Assembly (NCBI RefSeq): GCF_937898475.1
Contig: NZ_CALEJS010000029.1
Location: forward strand, 51,755-115,754
DNA from: an uncultured Chitinophaga sp.
Lineage (GTDB): Bacteria; Bacteroidota; Bacteroidia; Chitinophagales; Chitinophagaceae
Reading direction: 5' to 3'
Length of the DNA: 64,000 nucleotides
Shown: piece by piece, positions 37,501-44,285 of the stretch
Layout of the letters: each line of letters starts with the position of its first letter
How positions within the stretch are numbered: the stretch's first letter is position 1
Program-made: the position numbers and the translations under genes
The notes under the pieces: model-generated
Told to the model about the DNA's origin: nothing
The model's input: the letters and a program-made list of their open reading frames with translations, nothing else
The model's database searches: none

Positions 37501-37680
37501 TACCAGTATGCGGCCATCTGGCAGGAAAGCCAGGCAGGCAGGGCCGTTGAAGCCCGAGGTGACCAGCACCCGCTGGAAATTGGCAGGCAATGTTTGGGCG
37601 GAGGCCTGCCGCAAAGGCAGGCAGAGGTACAGGCATAGCCATAGCAATACCTGCCCTGCATGGAAGGTAAGGGTTTTCAT
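34555..37680 (-). CDS. Secreted PQQ-type sugar dehydrogenase with Ig, DNRLRE, F5/8C and T9SS modules
   Basis: A 1041-residue secreted protein. Signal peptide 1-28 is followed by a glucose/sorbosone dehydrogenase beta-propeller (about 32-368: FLPDGRILVGQQNGQLRVV, GLIGIAVDPGFSTNNFIYVYY, IWAYGLRNPFT), the fold of PQQ-dependent soluble aldose dehydrogenases. Next are an Ig domain (TQPQNISVPQGQTATFRVTA, about 375-455), a PKD-like region with DLHHANHVHPGP, a DNRLRE region (about 670-815), F5/8C (about 830-955) and a T9SS tail. It probably oxidises sugars at the cell surface. It may be co-transcribed with the GH5 gene downstream across the inverted repeat. Confidence 0.88.
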   Translation of the reverse strand: MKTLTFHAGQVLLWLCLYLCLPLRQASAQTLPANFQRVLVTSGFNGPACLAFLPDGRILVGQQNGQLRVVKNGSLLSTPAISLPVSSSGERGLIGIAVDPGFSTNNFIYVYYTHSSGPHNRVSRFTMNGDQAINELAILDLPTLGDIFHNGGGLAFGADGKLLVATGDNKVGGNSQNLDSYLGKILRINTDGSVPAGNPFSGGPQRSRIWAYGLRNPFTTAADPVSGRFFINEVGENTWEEINDATTGGRNFGWPNAEGNCSGSCANPVYTYRINRAGTPPDGQGCAINGGTFFNGAISNYPAVYHGKYFFLDYCGGWINYINPSSPTRTAFASGLGSGAVHLKQGTDGNLYFLNRNNNSLYRIIYTGTQAPAITTQPQNISVPQGQTATFRVTATGNPAPGYQWRKDGVNIQGATAASYSITNVQPSHAGQYSVVVSNSAGSVTSGNATLTVTAPNTFPVATITTPANGASFRAGTAISFSGTGTDAEDGALPASAYEWWVDLHHANHVHPGPAIRDSITSGTFSVGAEGHTETDIWYRLYLSVTDSRGEKDTSFVELFPVVSNLGLQTVPAGLQVRVNDIPFTAPYSTPSVSGMVRPIAAVSPQTLNGVTYVFDHWAHGGAASQNITITDRDTIFTAHYRVAPAAVSIAPVQDAYVRDGTNAGITHGTADSTFLITKLALAGQLNNNRDAYLTFDLTPYGGLSSVILRAWGGIETTEIPSTPVAVFPVSNTSWTENTLTWNNKPATGTNALAQVTVASGGNVYYSWDVTNYVKSELAAGRKRISLAIKNLAQTDQRIFWNASEAATNRPELSIIADTVSLPCDPVIASTHDGNVPANVQDNNLNTRWSADGDGQWIQFCLAGSTTISAVDIAFYLGNTRTSRFDIQVSNDASNWITVAGNLQSSGTSLNLERFSFAPRTARYVRITGHGNSASTWNSYTEVRIITGSAAIAKTTQPLTLRAAPNPFGDQLQVSYTLQEAGFTTLWLYDLSGRPVQQLLGARSQPGAYNRHFPTTRLQPGLYLLKLTHNGRGLTQQVIKF
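34850..35210 (-). repeat. Duplicated F5/8C module, copy in dehydrogenase gene
   Basis: Second copy of the discoidin module described for 33050-33405. Strings such as the 20-bp-plus stretch around 35110-35150 are identical or nearly so to 33310-33350. Confidence 0.7.
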
Positions 37681-38034
37681 GAGGGAAGATTTAAAAGGTG
37701 AATGGATTATTGGTCAGCGGTATGTAATACCGTGCCTACGTATAAACATGATTGTTATATACGCGTGCAGTGACGTGGTCTGCAAGGTTTTTCATTATTG
37801 TGCTGTGTTTATGGTACGGTCTAAAATCTAAATATGGCAAATACTACTACACAAAGGCGGCGTTTTTTCGGTATATACTGTAGGTAAAGGCTTTCAAGGA
37901 TATTTCGGTTTAGCTGGTGTATCAGTCATTTGTTCGGGTGCTACAGCTATTTACCAGGGCAGTACGATACGAAAATATGCAATCGTTTGCGGATTGCCAA
38001 TAGTTGGAGGAAAATTTTCTTGTACGTGGTGGTA
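37681..38034. other. 354-bp gap without a clear gene
   Basis: It is AT-richer than its flanks and presumably holds the promoter of the dehydrogenase (minus strand), though no clean CAAAnnTA complement is seen. A short plus-strand reading frame starts ATG 37834 (MANTTTQRRRFF) and is broken at a run of six T (37863-37868). Skipping one T would open a 67-residue frame to the stop at 38036-38038. I treat this as unproven. Confidence 0.3.
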
Positions 38035-38550
38035 TTAATAAGGTTTATTGTTTTTCCTGGCCCTTAACATTTGGGGAAAGCCCTGTTGTTTGCCCAGTGC
38101 TATTACCGCTTCGGCTATACGTTTATCTTTTGTGGGCTGTGTTTTTGCGCTGTTGATCCAGGTCATGAAATAATTGCGGTGCCCCTGCGGAAGACTGTTG
38201 AAGAATTGCAGCGCATCCGGATCGTCCTGCAGGCACTCCATCAGCAGCGGACAGGTTACAGGATTCGGGTTATCATCTTCCATTAGCTGTACCTGCACCT
38301 GGGCGCCGCGGCGTTTACCGATGGCCTTGCGCAACGCTGCGTTCAGTGTCATGATGAAGTTGCCTTCGCCCATGGGAATCAAAGCAATACCTTCTATAGG
38401 ATGGCGGTCCAGTTTACCTTTTACACGAAAGGATTTTTTGTTTCCGGGTTTCAGTTGCTGCGCAATATCTGCAGGGACAGCGATATAGGTCCAGCCGGTT
38501 TTTTCACCCTGCGTTCCAAATTGTTCTATGATGGTGGTAAACTTAACCAT
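38035..38550 (-). CDS. YdeI/OmpD-associated family protein (DUF1905 plus OmdA)
   Basis: From the ATG at 38550 the protein is 171 residues: a DUF1905 beta domain (KTGWTYIAVPADIAQQLKPG, then KSFRVKGKLDRHPIEG, then GNFIMTLNAALRKAIGKRRG) and a C-terminal OmdA-type helical region (FFNSLPQGHRNYFMTWINSAKT, KDKRIAEAVIALGKQQ). Upstream in-frame codons to 38856 encode a nonsense-like Arg/Gly tail, so they are rejected. Members are linked to bacteriocin protection and polymyxin phenotypes, but the biochemical role is not settled. It lies 23 bp downstream of the AI-2E family gene on the same strand. Confidence 0.85.
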   Translation of the reverse strand: MVKFTTIIEQFGTQGEKTGWTYIAVPADIAQQLKPGNKKSFRVKGKLDRHPIEGIALIPMGEGNFIMTLNAALRKAIGKRRGAQVQVQLMEDDNPNPVTCPLLMECLQDDPDALQFFNSLPQGHRNYFMTWINSAKTQPTKDKRIAEAVIALGKQQGFPQMLRARKNNKPY

Positions 38551-38573
38551 GCAGTAAAAATAATGTCTAATGA

Positions 38574-39650
38574 TCAGATTTCCGATCCCTGTTTTCTTTC
38601 CAGCCATGAGGTAAGTACAGTGTAAAATACCGCAAGTATGATAGCCCCTTTGAACATGCCGGTAAAGCCCCATGCTGCCAGTCCGCCAACCACTCCGCAG
38701 AACAGCACCAGGAAGGGCAGCCTGCCACCGCTTTTGGCGATCAGTACTGGTTTTAATACTGCATCTGCCAGTAGCACGCCGCCGCCGTAAATGGCCAGGA
38801 ATATGGCCGTACCCGTGTACCCCTGTACAGCGGCCCAGATCACCAGCGGCACCCATACAATGAGTGGCCCTACCTGTATCAGCACCAGGAAGAACACCAG
38901 GGCCGCCAGCAATACCTTGAAATGCAGTCCCGCAATAGCGAAGCCGATCCAGGAGATCATGGCGGCAATAAAAGCGGTGCCCATTACGCCAATAGATACA
39001 CCCCTGATTGCATGCGCGGTAGCATAGATGAGACTCAGTCCATCTCTTCTTCCCAGCAGGTGTTGCAGGATGGAGCGCAGGGGTTGCACTACCTTATCAC
39101 CACTTACCAGCATGAAGGCAGAAGTGATGATGCCCAGCAGCACCTGCAGGGCGGCGCTGAGTATACCGGCGCCGCCGGCCAGGAGATGGTGCATAATGAC
39201 CCGCGCCTGGTGCTGATAGCCGGCCAGCGCTTCCCGTGGATCCTCCTGCAGCTGTTTCCAGAAATCGCTGAGCGGCTCGCCGAGGTAAGGCATGGTGGCC
39301 ATCCGGTCTGGCAGATTGGGCAGTCCGTGCAATCGCACATCATCTATTATCTGCAGCAGGTTCCTCACATGTCTGCCCGGCGCGGCTACTACGTAGATGA
39401 AGGGCAGTGCCACGATCAGGATCAGCAGGATGGAATACAGCACAGCCGCCAGTTTGCGCCTTTGATTCAGCAGGCGCACCAGCTGTTCATAAGGCTGCTG
39501 CATAGACACATAAAATATCAGTGCGAAGGTGAAAACGCCGAAAAAAACTTTAAGCACATCATACAAAGCTGCCAGCAGGGCAAGCAACAACAATAACACC
39601 AATGCGGTTTCTATTATGGTGCGGGAAGAACGGAGTTGGGATCTTTGCAT
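38574..39650 (-). CDS. AI-2E family transporter (permease)
   Basis: A polytopic inner-membrane protein of the PerM/YhhQ-like AI-2E family: paired helices near the start (LVLLLLLALLAALYDVLKVFF), a soluble mid-region, and C-terminal helices (VLLAALVFFLVLIQVGPLIVW, FLVLFCGVVGGLAAW). The start is placed at ATG 39650 (MQRSQLRSSRTI); the longer reading to 39770 would run back through its own promoter. A -33 TTTG and -7 TATATTTA lie just upstream. The substrate is unknown; despite the family name, AI-2 export is not implied. Confidence 0.88.
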   Translation of the reverse strand: MQRSQLRSSRTIIETALVLLLLLALLAALYDVLKVFFGVFTFALIFYVSMQQPYEQLVRLLNQRRKLAAVLYSILLILIVALPFIYVVAAPGRHVRNLLQIIDDVRLHGLPNLPDRMATMPYLGEPLSDFWKQLQEDPREALAGYQHQARVIMHHLLAGGAGILSAALQVLLGIITSAFMLVSGDKVVQPLRSILQHLLGRRDGLSLIYATAHAIRGVSIGVMGTAFIAAMISWIGFAIAGLHFKVLLAALVFFLVLIQVGPLIVWVPLVIWAAVQGYTGTAIFLAIYGGGVLLADAVLKPVLIAKSGGRLPFLVLFCGVVGGLAAWGFTGMFKGAIILAVFYTVLTSWLERKQGSEI

Positions 39651-39679
39651 ACAGTCAGGAATTAGATCATTATCCGTAT

Positions 39680-39711
39680 TAAATATACCGAAATAGGGGC
39701 GATGGCCCAAA
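39680..39711 (-). promoter_or_regulatory. Promoter of the AI-2E family gene
   Basis: On the minus strand, TTTG (39711-39708), a 20-bp spacer and TATATTTA (39687-39680) precede the start at 39650 by 29 bp. This supports the ATG at 39650 over the upstream one. Confidence 0.6.
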
Positions 39712-39751
39712 ATGTCGCCCAATTGTCCTTTCCCGGTCGGATTGTCCTGCC

Positions 39752-39759
39752 TATCTTTG
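39752..39759 (+). promoter_or_regulatory. -7 box of the GlxA-type regulator gene
   Basis: TATCTTTG, 18 bp before the ATG at 39778. The two copies of ATTGTCCT just upstream (39722-39729, 39741-39748) form a direct repeat at 19-bp spacing, a possible regulator site. The -33 element is not clear. Confidence 0.5.
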
Positions 39760-39777
39760 TTATACAACAAGCAGGTT

Positions 39778-40713
39778 ATGGCACAACAGCGGCAAGTAGT
39801 ATTCTTTGTACCACCGGGTGTTCATATGCTCGATCTGTCGGGTCCCATCCAGACATTCTTTGAGGCGGCCCGCCTGGGCGGAAATTACCGCTTGTGCTAT
39901 TGCGCCTTTAAACCGGAGATAGACGATTCTTCCGGGCTTCATTTTGCGCGGCTGGATCATTATGCGAAGCTGGAGCTGCAGGCAGGCGATTATATCTTTA
40001 TTCCCGGTTATAACAAGCAGCTGCTGGGAGATACTACCTATCGGCAGGAATGGGAGGGATTCTATGCCTGGCTGCGTAGCTGCCATGACAACGGTATTAA
40101 TATCTGCTCGGTGTGTATCGGTTCTTTTGTACTGGGCCGCGCCGGTTTGCTGGAGGGGCGGCAATGCACCACGCACTGGAGCATGCTGAAGCAGTTCAAG
40201 AAAGAGTTCCGTCAGGCACAGGTGCTCGATGACCAGTTGTTTGTAAAAGACGGTATCATTTATACCAGTGCAGGGATCAGCGCAGGGATAGACCTGGCGC
40301 TGTTTATACTGGAAGAGAACAACGACGCGCTGTTTGTGCACAAGGTAGCCCGTGAGCTGGTGGTATATTTCAGAAGGAGTGGGCAGCATACACAGGAAAG
40401 CGTATACCTGAATTACCGGAACCATTTGCACCAGGGTATTCACCGTTTGCAGGACTGGCTGATTGAAAATCTCTCCGTTAAAAGCACCATTGAGCAAATG
40501 GCGGATGTAGTGAATATGAGCAGTCGCAACCTGACGCGCACTTTCCGCCAGCAAACCGGCATCAGCATTCACGAATATGTTACCTTACTGCGGGTGGAAC
40601 GGGCACGTACCCTGCAGAACACGCCCGGCATTACGATGGAGGCGATTGCCGCGCAATGCGGCTTTGAGAACGTGCGGCAACTGCAGCGCATCCGTAAAGT
40701 ACATGCATTCTAA
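39778..40713 (+). CDS. GlxA family transcriptional regulator (DJ-1/PfpI plus AraC HTH)
   Basis: Residues 1-180 form a DJ-1/PfpI-like amidotransferase-fold domain (VVFFVPPGVHMLDLSGPIQTF; NICSVCIGSFVLGRAGLLEG; CTTHWSML). Residues 215-311 form the AraC double HTH (LSVKSTIEQMADVVNMSSRNLTRTFRQ, then GITMEAIAAQCGFENVRQLQRI). It ends soon after the second recognition helix (RKVHAF), a little shorter than usual. Start ATG 39778 follows a -7 box. The next gene, an isochorismatase-like hydrolase 19 bp away, is a common companion and likely target. Confidence 0.92.
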   Translation: MAQQRQVVFFVPPGVHMLDLSGPIQTFFEAARLGGNYRLCYCAFKPEIDDSSGLHFARLDHYAKLELQAGDYIFIPGYNKQLLGDTTYRQEWEGFYAWLRSCHDNGINICSVCIGSFVLGRAGLLEGRQCTTHWSMLKQFKKEFRQAQVLDDQLFVKDGIIYTSAGISAGIDLALFILEENNDALFVHKVARELVVYFRRSGQHTQESVYLNYRNHLHQGIHRLQDWLIENLSVKSTIEQMADVVNMSSRNLTRTFRQQTGISIHEYVTLLRVERARTLQNTPGITMEAIAAQCGFENVRQLQRIRKVHAF

Positions 40714-40732
40714 CACCTAATCAATATATCAC

Positions 40733-41305
40733 ATGGAAAATGTTTTACAGGGCCGTCCGGCACTGATCCTTGTCGACATTCAGAAAGGCTTCGACAATGT
40801 TGACTATTACGGTGGAGAACGTAACAATCCCCAGGCAGAACAAAATGCACAACGCCTGCTGGAACACTGGCGCAAACAGGGGCTGCCCTTGTTTCATATC
40901 CAGTACAGTGCTCTCAATCCCCAGTCGCCCTTATGGCCCGATGGTCCAGGCTTTCCTTTCAGGGATGAAGTAGCGCCCCTGCCCGGCGAACCTGTGCTGG
41001 TGCGGCATGTGAACAGCTCCTTCATTGGTACCAATCTACAGGAGCAATTAAATGAAAAAGGTATTGATACAGTTGTAGTGATCGGTTTCTCCACAGAACA
41101 TTGCGTATCTACCACTACCCGCATGGCAGCTAACCTTGGTTATCATACCTACATCGTCTCCGATGCGACAGCCGCCTTTGCCAAACAAGGCACCAACGGC
41201 CAGCGTTTTGATGCAGAAACTGTACACCAGGTATCACTGGCCACGCTGCAGCACGAGTTTGCAACCGTCGTTACCACGGAAGAGGCACTGCAGCGCTGTA
41301 ATTAA
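40733..41305 (+). CDS. Isochorismatase-like cysteine hydrolase
   Basis: A 190-residue hydrolase of the nicotinamidase/isochorismatase superfamily. The triad is Asp15 in LILVDIQKGFD, Lys in the LVRHVNSSF region (Arg/His here, so the Lys position is uncertain) and Cys in STEHCVSTTTRMAANLGY. It lies in an apparent operon with the GlxA-type regulator. Such pairs often act on small amides. The end of the gene is formed by AT-rich inverted repeat sequence shared with the convergent neighbour. Confidence 0.88.
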   Translation: MENVLQGRPALILVDIQKGFDNVDYYGGERNNPQAEQNAQRLLEHWRKQGLPLFHIQYSALNPQSPLWPDGPGFPFRDEVAPLPGEPVLVRHVNSSFIGTNLQEQLNEKGIDTVVVIGFSTEHCVSTTTRMAANLGYHTYIVSDATAAFAKQGTNGQRFDAETVHQVSLATLQHEFATVVTTEEALQRCN

Positions 41306-41385
41306 TAATTAATAAAGCTGTGGCACATGTGATCATGACGTGTCACCTGCTCTATAATTATCAATTATTCATTATTACTTCTTTA
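41303..41385. repeat. AT-rich inverted repeat between convergent genes
   Basis: AATTAATAATTAATAAAGC on the left pairs imperfectly with GATAATTATAGAGC read on the other strand. The centre GTGGCACATG-TGATCA-TGACGTGTCAC is itself a near palindrome. The position between the hydrolase stop and the isoprenoid-type stop suggests a terminator; it overlaps the last codons of the minus-strand gene. Confidence 0.45.
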
Positions 41386-42395
41386 TTGATACGGTGATTC
41401 ACCAGTGATCTCACCTGCCTGATCCAGCGGAGTTGCTGGCGGAGATGGTCCATATCGCAGACGAGTGACTGGCGGCTAAGGGTAGCCAGTTCTTCCACAC
41501 TGTTGATATGGCGGGTATTTTCCCGTAGCTGTTCCATGGCAATCCAGCCCATGGCGTGCAGGGCATGAATCGTAATGCTGTAATAGTCTTTGGCCTGCTG
41601 TACAAAGGGCAGTTGCATGAGCCGTTGATTGAACAGCGCCACTTCATTCATGAAATGCTGTTGCAGGTGGTCAAAATTGCGATACAGGTTGGGGATGGTA
41701 TAGATGCCGCTGTGAACATCCTTGTACACGTCAAAGGCATCGTTGGTGAGCTGCAGCAGGCCGGCCATTGGGTAGATCATTTCCAGCAGGGCATCATTGG
41801 GGTAATGGTCCAGTATGGAATAGAATAAGAGAATGGAATAGTAGCTTTTTTTATAAGTGATCTCATAAAGCTCTTCCTGGCTTACATCAGGCGACATTTG
41901 CTTTAAGGACTCCTTCTGCCACAGGAACACCTGGTACAGGTGTTCCGTTACCTTTTTACTGTTGGGCGATAGCTCCAGCAGTTGCAGGTATATTTTCTTT
42001 ACTACATATTCTTCAAAGCTGGCGGGTGTATGTTGTGCAGGGTGCAGGGTAAACGCTGCAATCTGTTCGTGGCTGAGGATACTGTCATCAAACAGGTCGT
42101 CATACAACGGGCCGAAAATGCTGAGCAGCAGTATACGATGCTGTTCAGCAGCATTGAGCTGTCTGCCGCTTAATTTATACAGGCTGTTGCAGATCACGTG
42201 CAGGGAAAGCTCCCAGTATTTGGTGACCCGTTTTATGGTGCCGGTATTAAATTGCCCTTGTCCGCCGCTGGCAAGCGAGTCCAGTAAAGGTGGCAGGTGT
42301 TGTTTAATATATTGTCTTTGGTTTTTCAGCTGCCAGCGCAGGCTGCACAGGCAACGGATGGTCTTGAGAAGACCTACTTTGTTCTTTCTCTGCAT
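41361..42395 (-). CDS. Class 1 isoprenoid-synthase-like protein
   Basis: An all-helical 344-residue protein with an Asp-rich motif LYDDLFDDSILS (about 97-108) and, ~115 residues later, LTNDAFDVYKDVHSG. These are in the positions of the first (DDxxD) and second (ND/DDxxD) Mg-binding motifs of trans-isoprenyl diphosphate synthases and class I terpene cyclases. There is no signal peptide. The gene stands alone; no MVA, MEP, carotenoid or other terpene genes are nearby. It could be a terpene cyclase or a prenyltransferase-like enzyme. The last residues (KEVIMNN) come from repeat-like AT-rich sequence. Confidence 0.65.
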   Translation of the reverse strand: MQRKNKVGLLKTIRCLCSLRWQLKNQRQYIKQHLPPLLDSLASGGQGQFNTGTIKRVTKYWELSLHVICNSLYKLSGRQLNAAEQHRILLLSIFGPLYDDLFDDSILSHEQIAAFTLHPAQHTPASFEEYVVKKIYLQLLELSPNSKKVTEHLYQVFLWQKESLKQMSPDVSQEELYEITYKKSYYSILLFYSILDHYPNDALLEMIYPMAGLLQLTNDAFDVYKDVHSGIYTIPNLYRNFDHLQQHFMNEVALFNQRLMQLPFVQQAKDYYSITIHALHAMGWIAMEQLRENTRHINSVEELATLSRQSLVCDMDHLRQQLRWIRQVRSLVNHRINKEVIMNN

Positions 42396-42434
42396 TATTG
42401 TAGGTGCAAATCAGAGGAAAGATAATAAAAAGTC

Positions 42435-42507
42435 TGAAAGTTTGAGCGTTTGAAAATGTACCTGTTTTTCAAGTCGTCCTTTTAACTTTCAAACGCTCAA
42501 ACTTTCA
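42435..42507. repeat. Inverted repeat of GTTTGAGCG words
   Basis: Perfect 21-bp arms at 42435-42455 and 42487-42507 with a 31-bp loop, built from TGAAAGTTTGAGCGTTTGAA. It is clearly related to the arms at 26727-26841. It fills the space between aminopeptidase P and the isoprenoid-type gene (both minus strand). Confidence 0.7.
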
Positions 42508-42517
42508 AACATTTAAG

Positions 42518-43900
42518 CTATTTCAACGCTTCTATTGCAGATGCAGTTTTATATAAAGGCTTGCCAAGAAGACGGCTGCCGTTCTGAGTGATCAGGAAAT
42601 CTTCTTCGATGCGGATGCCGCCAAAATCTTTGAAGGCCTGTACGGCATCGTAGTTGATAAATTCACTGTGTTTCTTTTGGGTGGTCCAGGCATCTATCAG
42701 TTCGGGGATGAAGTATAGTCCGGGTTCTACGGTCAATACAAAACCGGGCTCCAGTGCACGGCCGAGGCGCAGGGATTTCAGGCCGAATTCCGTGCTCTTT
42801 TTCAGGTCTTCTGTATAACCAACATACTGTTCTCCCAGGTCTTCCATGTCGTGCACATCCAGTCCCATCATGTGACCCAGGCCACATTGGAAGAACAGGG
42901 TGTGTGCGCCTTTTGCTACGGCTTCTTTTACGTCACCGCGCATCAGGCCCAGGTCACGCAGGCCTTCGGCCAGCTTTTCGCAGGCCAGCAGGTGTACGTC
43001 CCTGAACAGGATGCCCGGGCGGAGGGCATCGATGGCCGCTTGCTGAGCTGCGGCTACGATATCGTACACTTCGCGCTGGCGGGCCGTAAAGGTACCGTTC
43101 ACGGGGAAGGTGCGCGTAAGGTCGCCGGCATAGTGCATGGATGTTTCGGCGCCACAGTCGCAGAGTACCATTTGCCCGTTTTGTAATACGGTTTGCTGAT
43201 AGTGGTTATGCAGGATCTGTCCGTTCACCGTCAGGATGATAGGAAAAGCCAGGTTGCCGCCTGCGCTGAGGGCCAGTCCGTGTATGCGGCCAGCCACCTG
43301 TGTTTCCGTCATTCCTGCATGTGCGCTGCGGATGGCTTCCAGCTGCATGTCTACCGTAATGCCGATGGCCTTTTCTATTTCCGTTATCTCTTCGGCAGAT
43401 TTGATGGCGCGTTGCGCGATAACCGCCCTGATGAGCGGAACAGAGGCCTGCGTTTTCAGCGCAGCATACGGTATGCCCAGCCACTCTGCGAGTTTCTGCG
43501 CATTATCTGCACGGTATGGCGGCAGGAAATGTATGCTTTGACCGGACGCCAGTGCCGCTTTTATTACAGTGGCTAAAGCAGCATAGGGCCTTACATCGCT
43601 GATACCTGTTTTAGCCGCCTGGTCAAGTATGGTGGTTTTGGGCCCGGTCCAGATAATCTGGTCCATGGTCAGCTCATCGCCGAACAGGATGTCGCGGTCA
43701 TTGTCAATATCTATCACTGCAGCGAGGCTGGGCTGATCAATTCCAATGAAATACAGAAAGGAGCTGTCCTGCCTGAAATGGTACAGGTTATCAGTATAGT
43801 TCATGCTGCTTTCTTCATTGCCCAGCAATAAAATAAGGCCCTGCTTTACAGTGGCCTTTAACTGGCGCCTTCTGGCTGAGTAAATTTCCTGCTTAAACAT
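42518..43900 (-). CDS. Aminopeptidase P family protein (Xaa-Pro aminopeptidase, M24B)
   Basis: A dimetal peptidase that removes N-terminal residues before proline. The N-terminal domain (1-170) contains FRQDSSFLYFIGIDQPSLAAV. The pita-bread domain provides the metal ligands: Asp in VLCDCGAETSMHYAGDLTRTF, His in GLGHMMGLDVHDMEDLG, Glu in LTVEPGLYFIPE and Glu in GIRIEEDFLIT. The length (460) matches PepP-type enzymes. There is no signal peptide, so it is cytoplasmic. The gene is monocistronic; an inverted repeat follows its stop. Confidence 0.93.
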   Translation of the reverse strand: MFKQEIYSARRRQLKATVKQGLILLLGNEESSMNYTDNLYHFRQDSSFLYFIGIDQPSLAAVIDIDNDRDILFGDELTMDQIIWTGPKTTILDQAAKTGISDVRPYAALATVIKAALASGQSIHFLPPYRADNAQKLAEWLGIPYAALKTQASVPLIRAVIAQRAIKSAEEITEIEKAIGITVDMQLEAIRSAHAGMTETQVAGRIHGLALSAGGNLAFPIILTVNGQILHNHYQQTVLQNGQMVLCDCGAETSMHYAGDLTRTFPVNGTFTARQREVYDIVAAAQQAAIDALRPGILFRDVHLLACEKLAEGLRDLGLMRGDVKEAVAKGAHTLFFQCGLGHMMGLDVHDMEDLGEQYVGYTEDLKKSTEFGLKSLRLGRALEPGFVLTVEPGLYFIPELIDAWTTQKKHSEFINYDAVQAFKDFGGIRIEEDFLITQNGSRLLGKPLYKTASAIEALK

Positions 43901-44022
43901 AATCGTATAATCGCGTGAAGCTAGTAAAAATCCCGGAGATCATCCATCGTATCTTCAGGGCAGTTGTTATACATTTGTTAATGATAATTGTACAACAATG
44001 AGTTAACGGGAATATGATTTTG

Positions 44023-44030
44023 TATATTTG
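44023..44030 (+). promoter_or_regulatory. -7 box directly before the DUF3820 gene
   Basis: TATATTTG ends only 6 bp before the ATG at 44037, so if used it would give a nearly leaderless mRNA. The -33 element is not obvious. Confidence 0.4.
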
Positions 44031-44036
44031 ATCCTT

Positions 44037-44264
44037 ATGGAACTCGCACAACCAAACCCGGAAGCGCTGAAGCAGCTGGTAAATATGAAGATGCCCTTTG
44101 GTAAGTATAAAGACACGCTGTTATGTGATCTGCCGGTGACCTACCTGGAATGGTTTCAGCGCAAAGGCTTTCCGGATGGTAAGCTGGGCATGCTGCTGGA
44201 AACCATGTATGTGATCCGGATCAACGGGCTGATGCAGCTGCTGGAGCCATTGAAAAGAAGATAA
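44037..44264 (+). CDS. DUF3820 family protein
   Basis: A 75-residue protein with the DUF3820 core MPFGKYKDTLLCDLPVTYLEWF and RKGFPDGKLGMLLETM. ATG 44037 is preferred over the TTG at 44028 because MELAQPNPEALKQLVNMKMPFGKYK matches the usual N-terminal length in Bacteroidota. Some members are called putative quorum-sensing-regulated virulence factors, but the function is unproven. It is small and acts in the cytoplasm. Confidence 0.85.
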   Translation: MELAQPNPEALKQLVNMKMPFGKYKDTLLCDLPVTYLEWFQRKGFPDGKLGMLLETMYVIRINGLMQLLEPLKRR

Positions 44265-44285
44265 CCAGTAAATAATCATACCTGA

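Noticed and set aside
39778..40713. Frameshift at the short C-terminus of the GlxA-type regulator
   Set aside because: Alternative frames after the RKVHAF stop do not continue an AraC-like helix, so a naturally short end is simpler.
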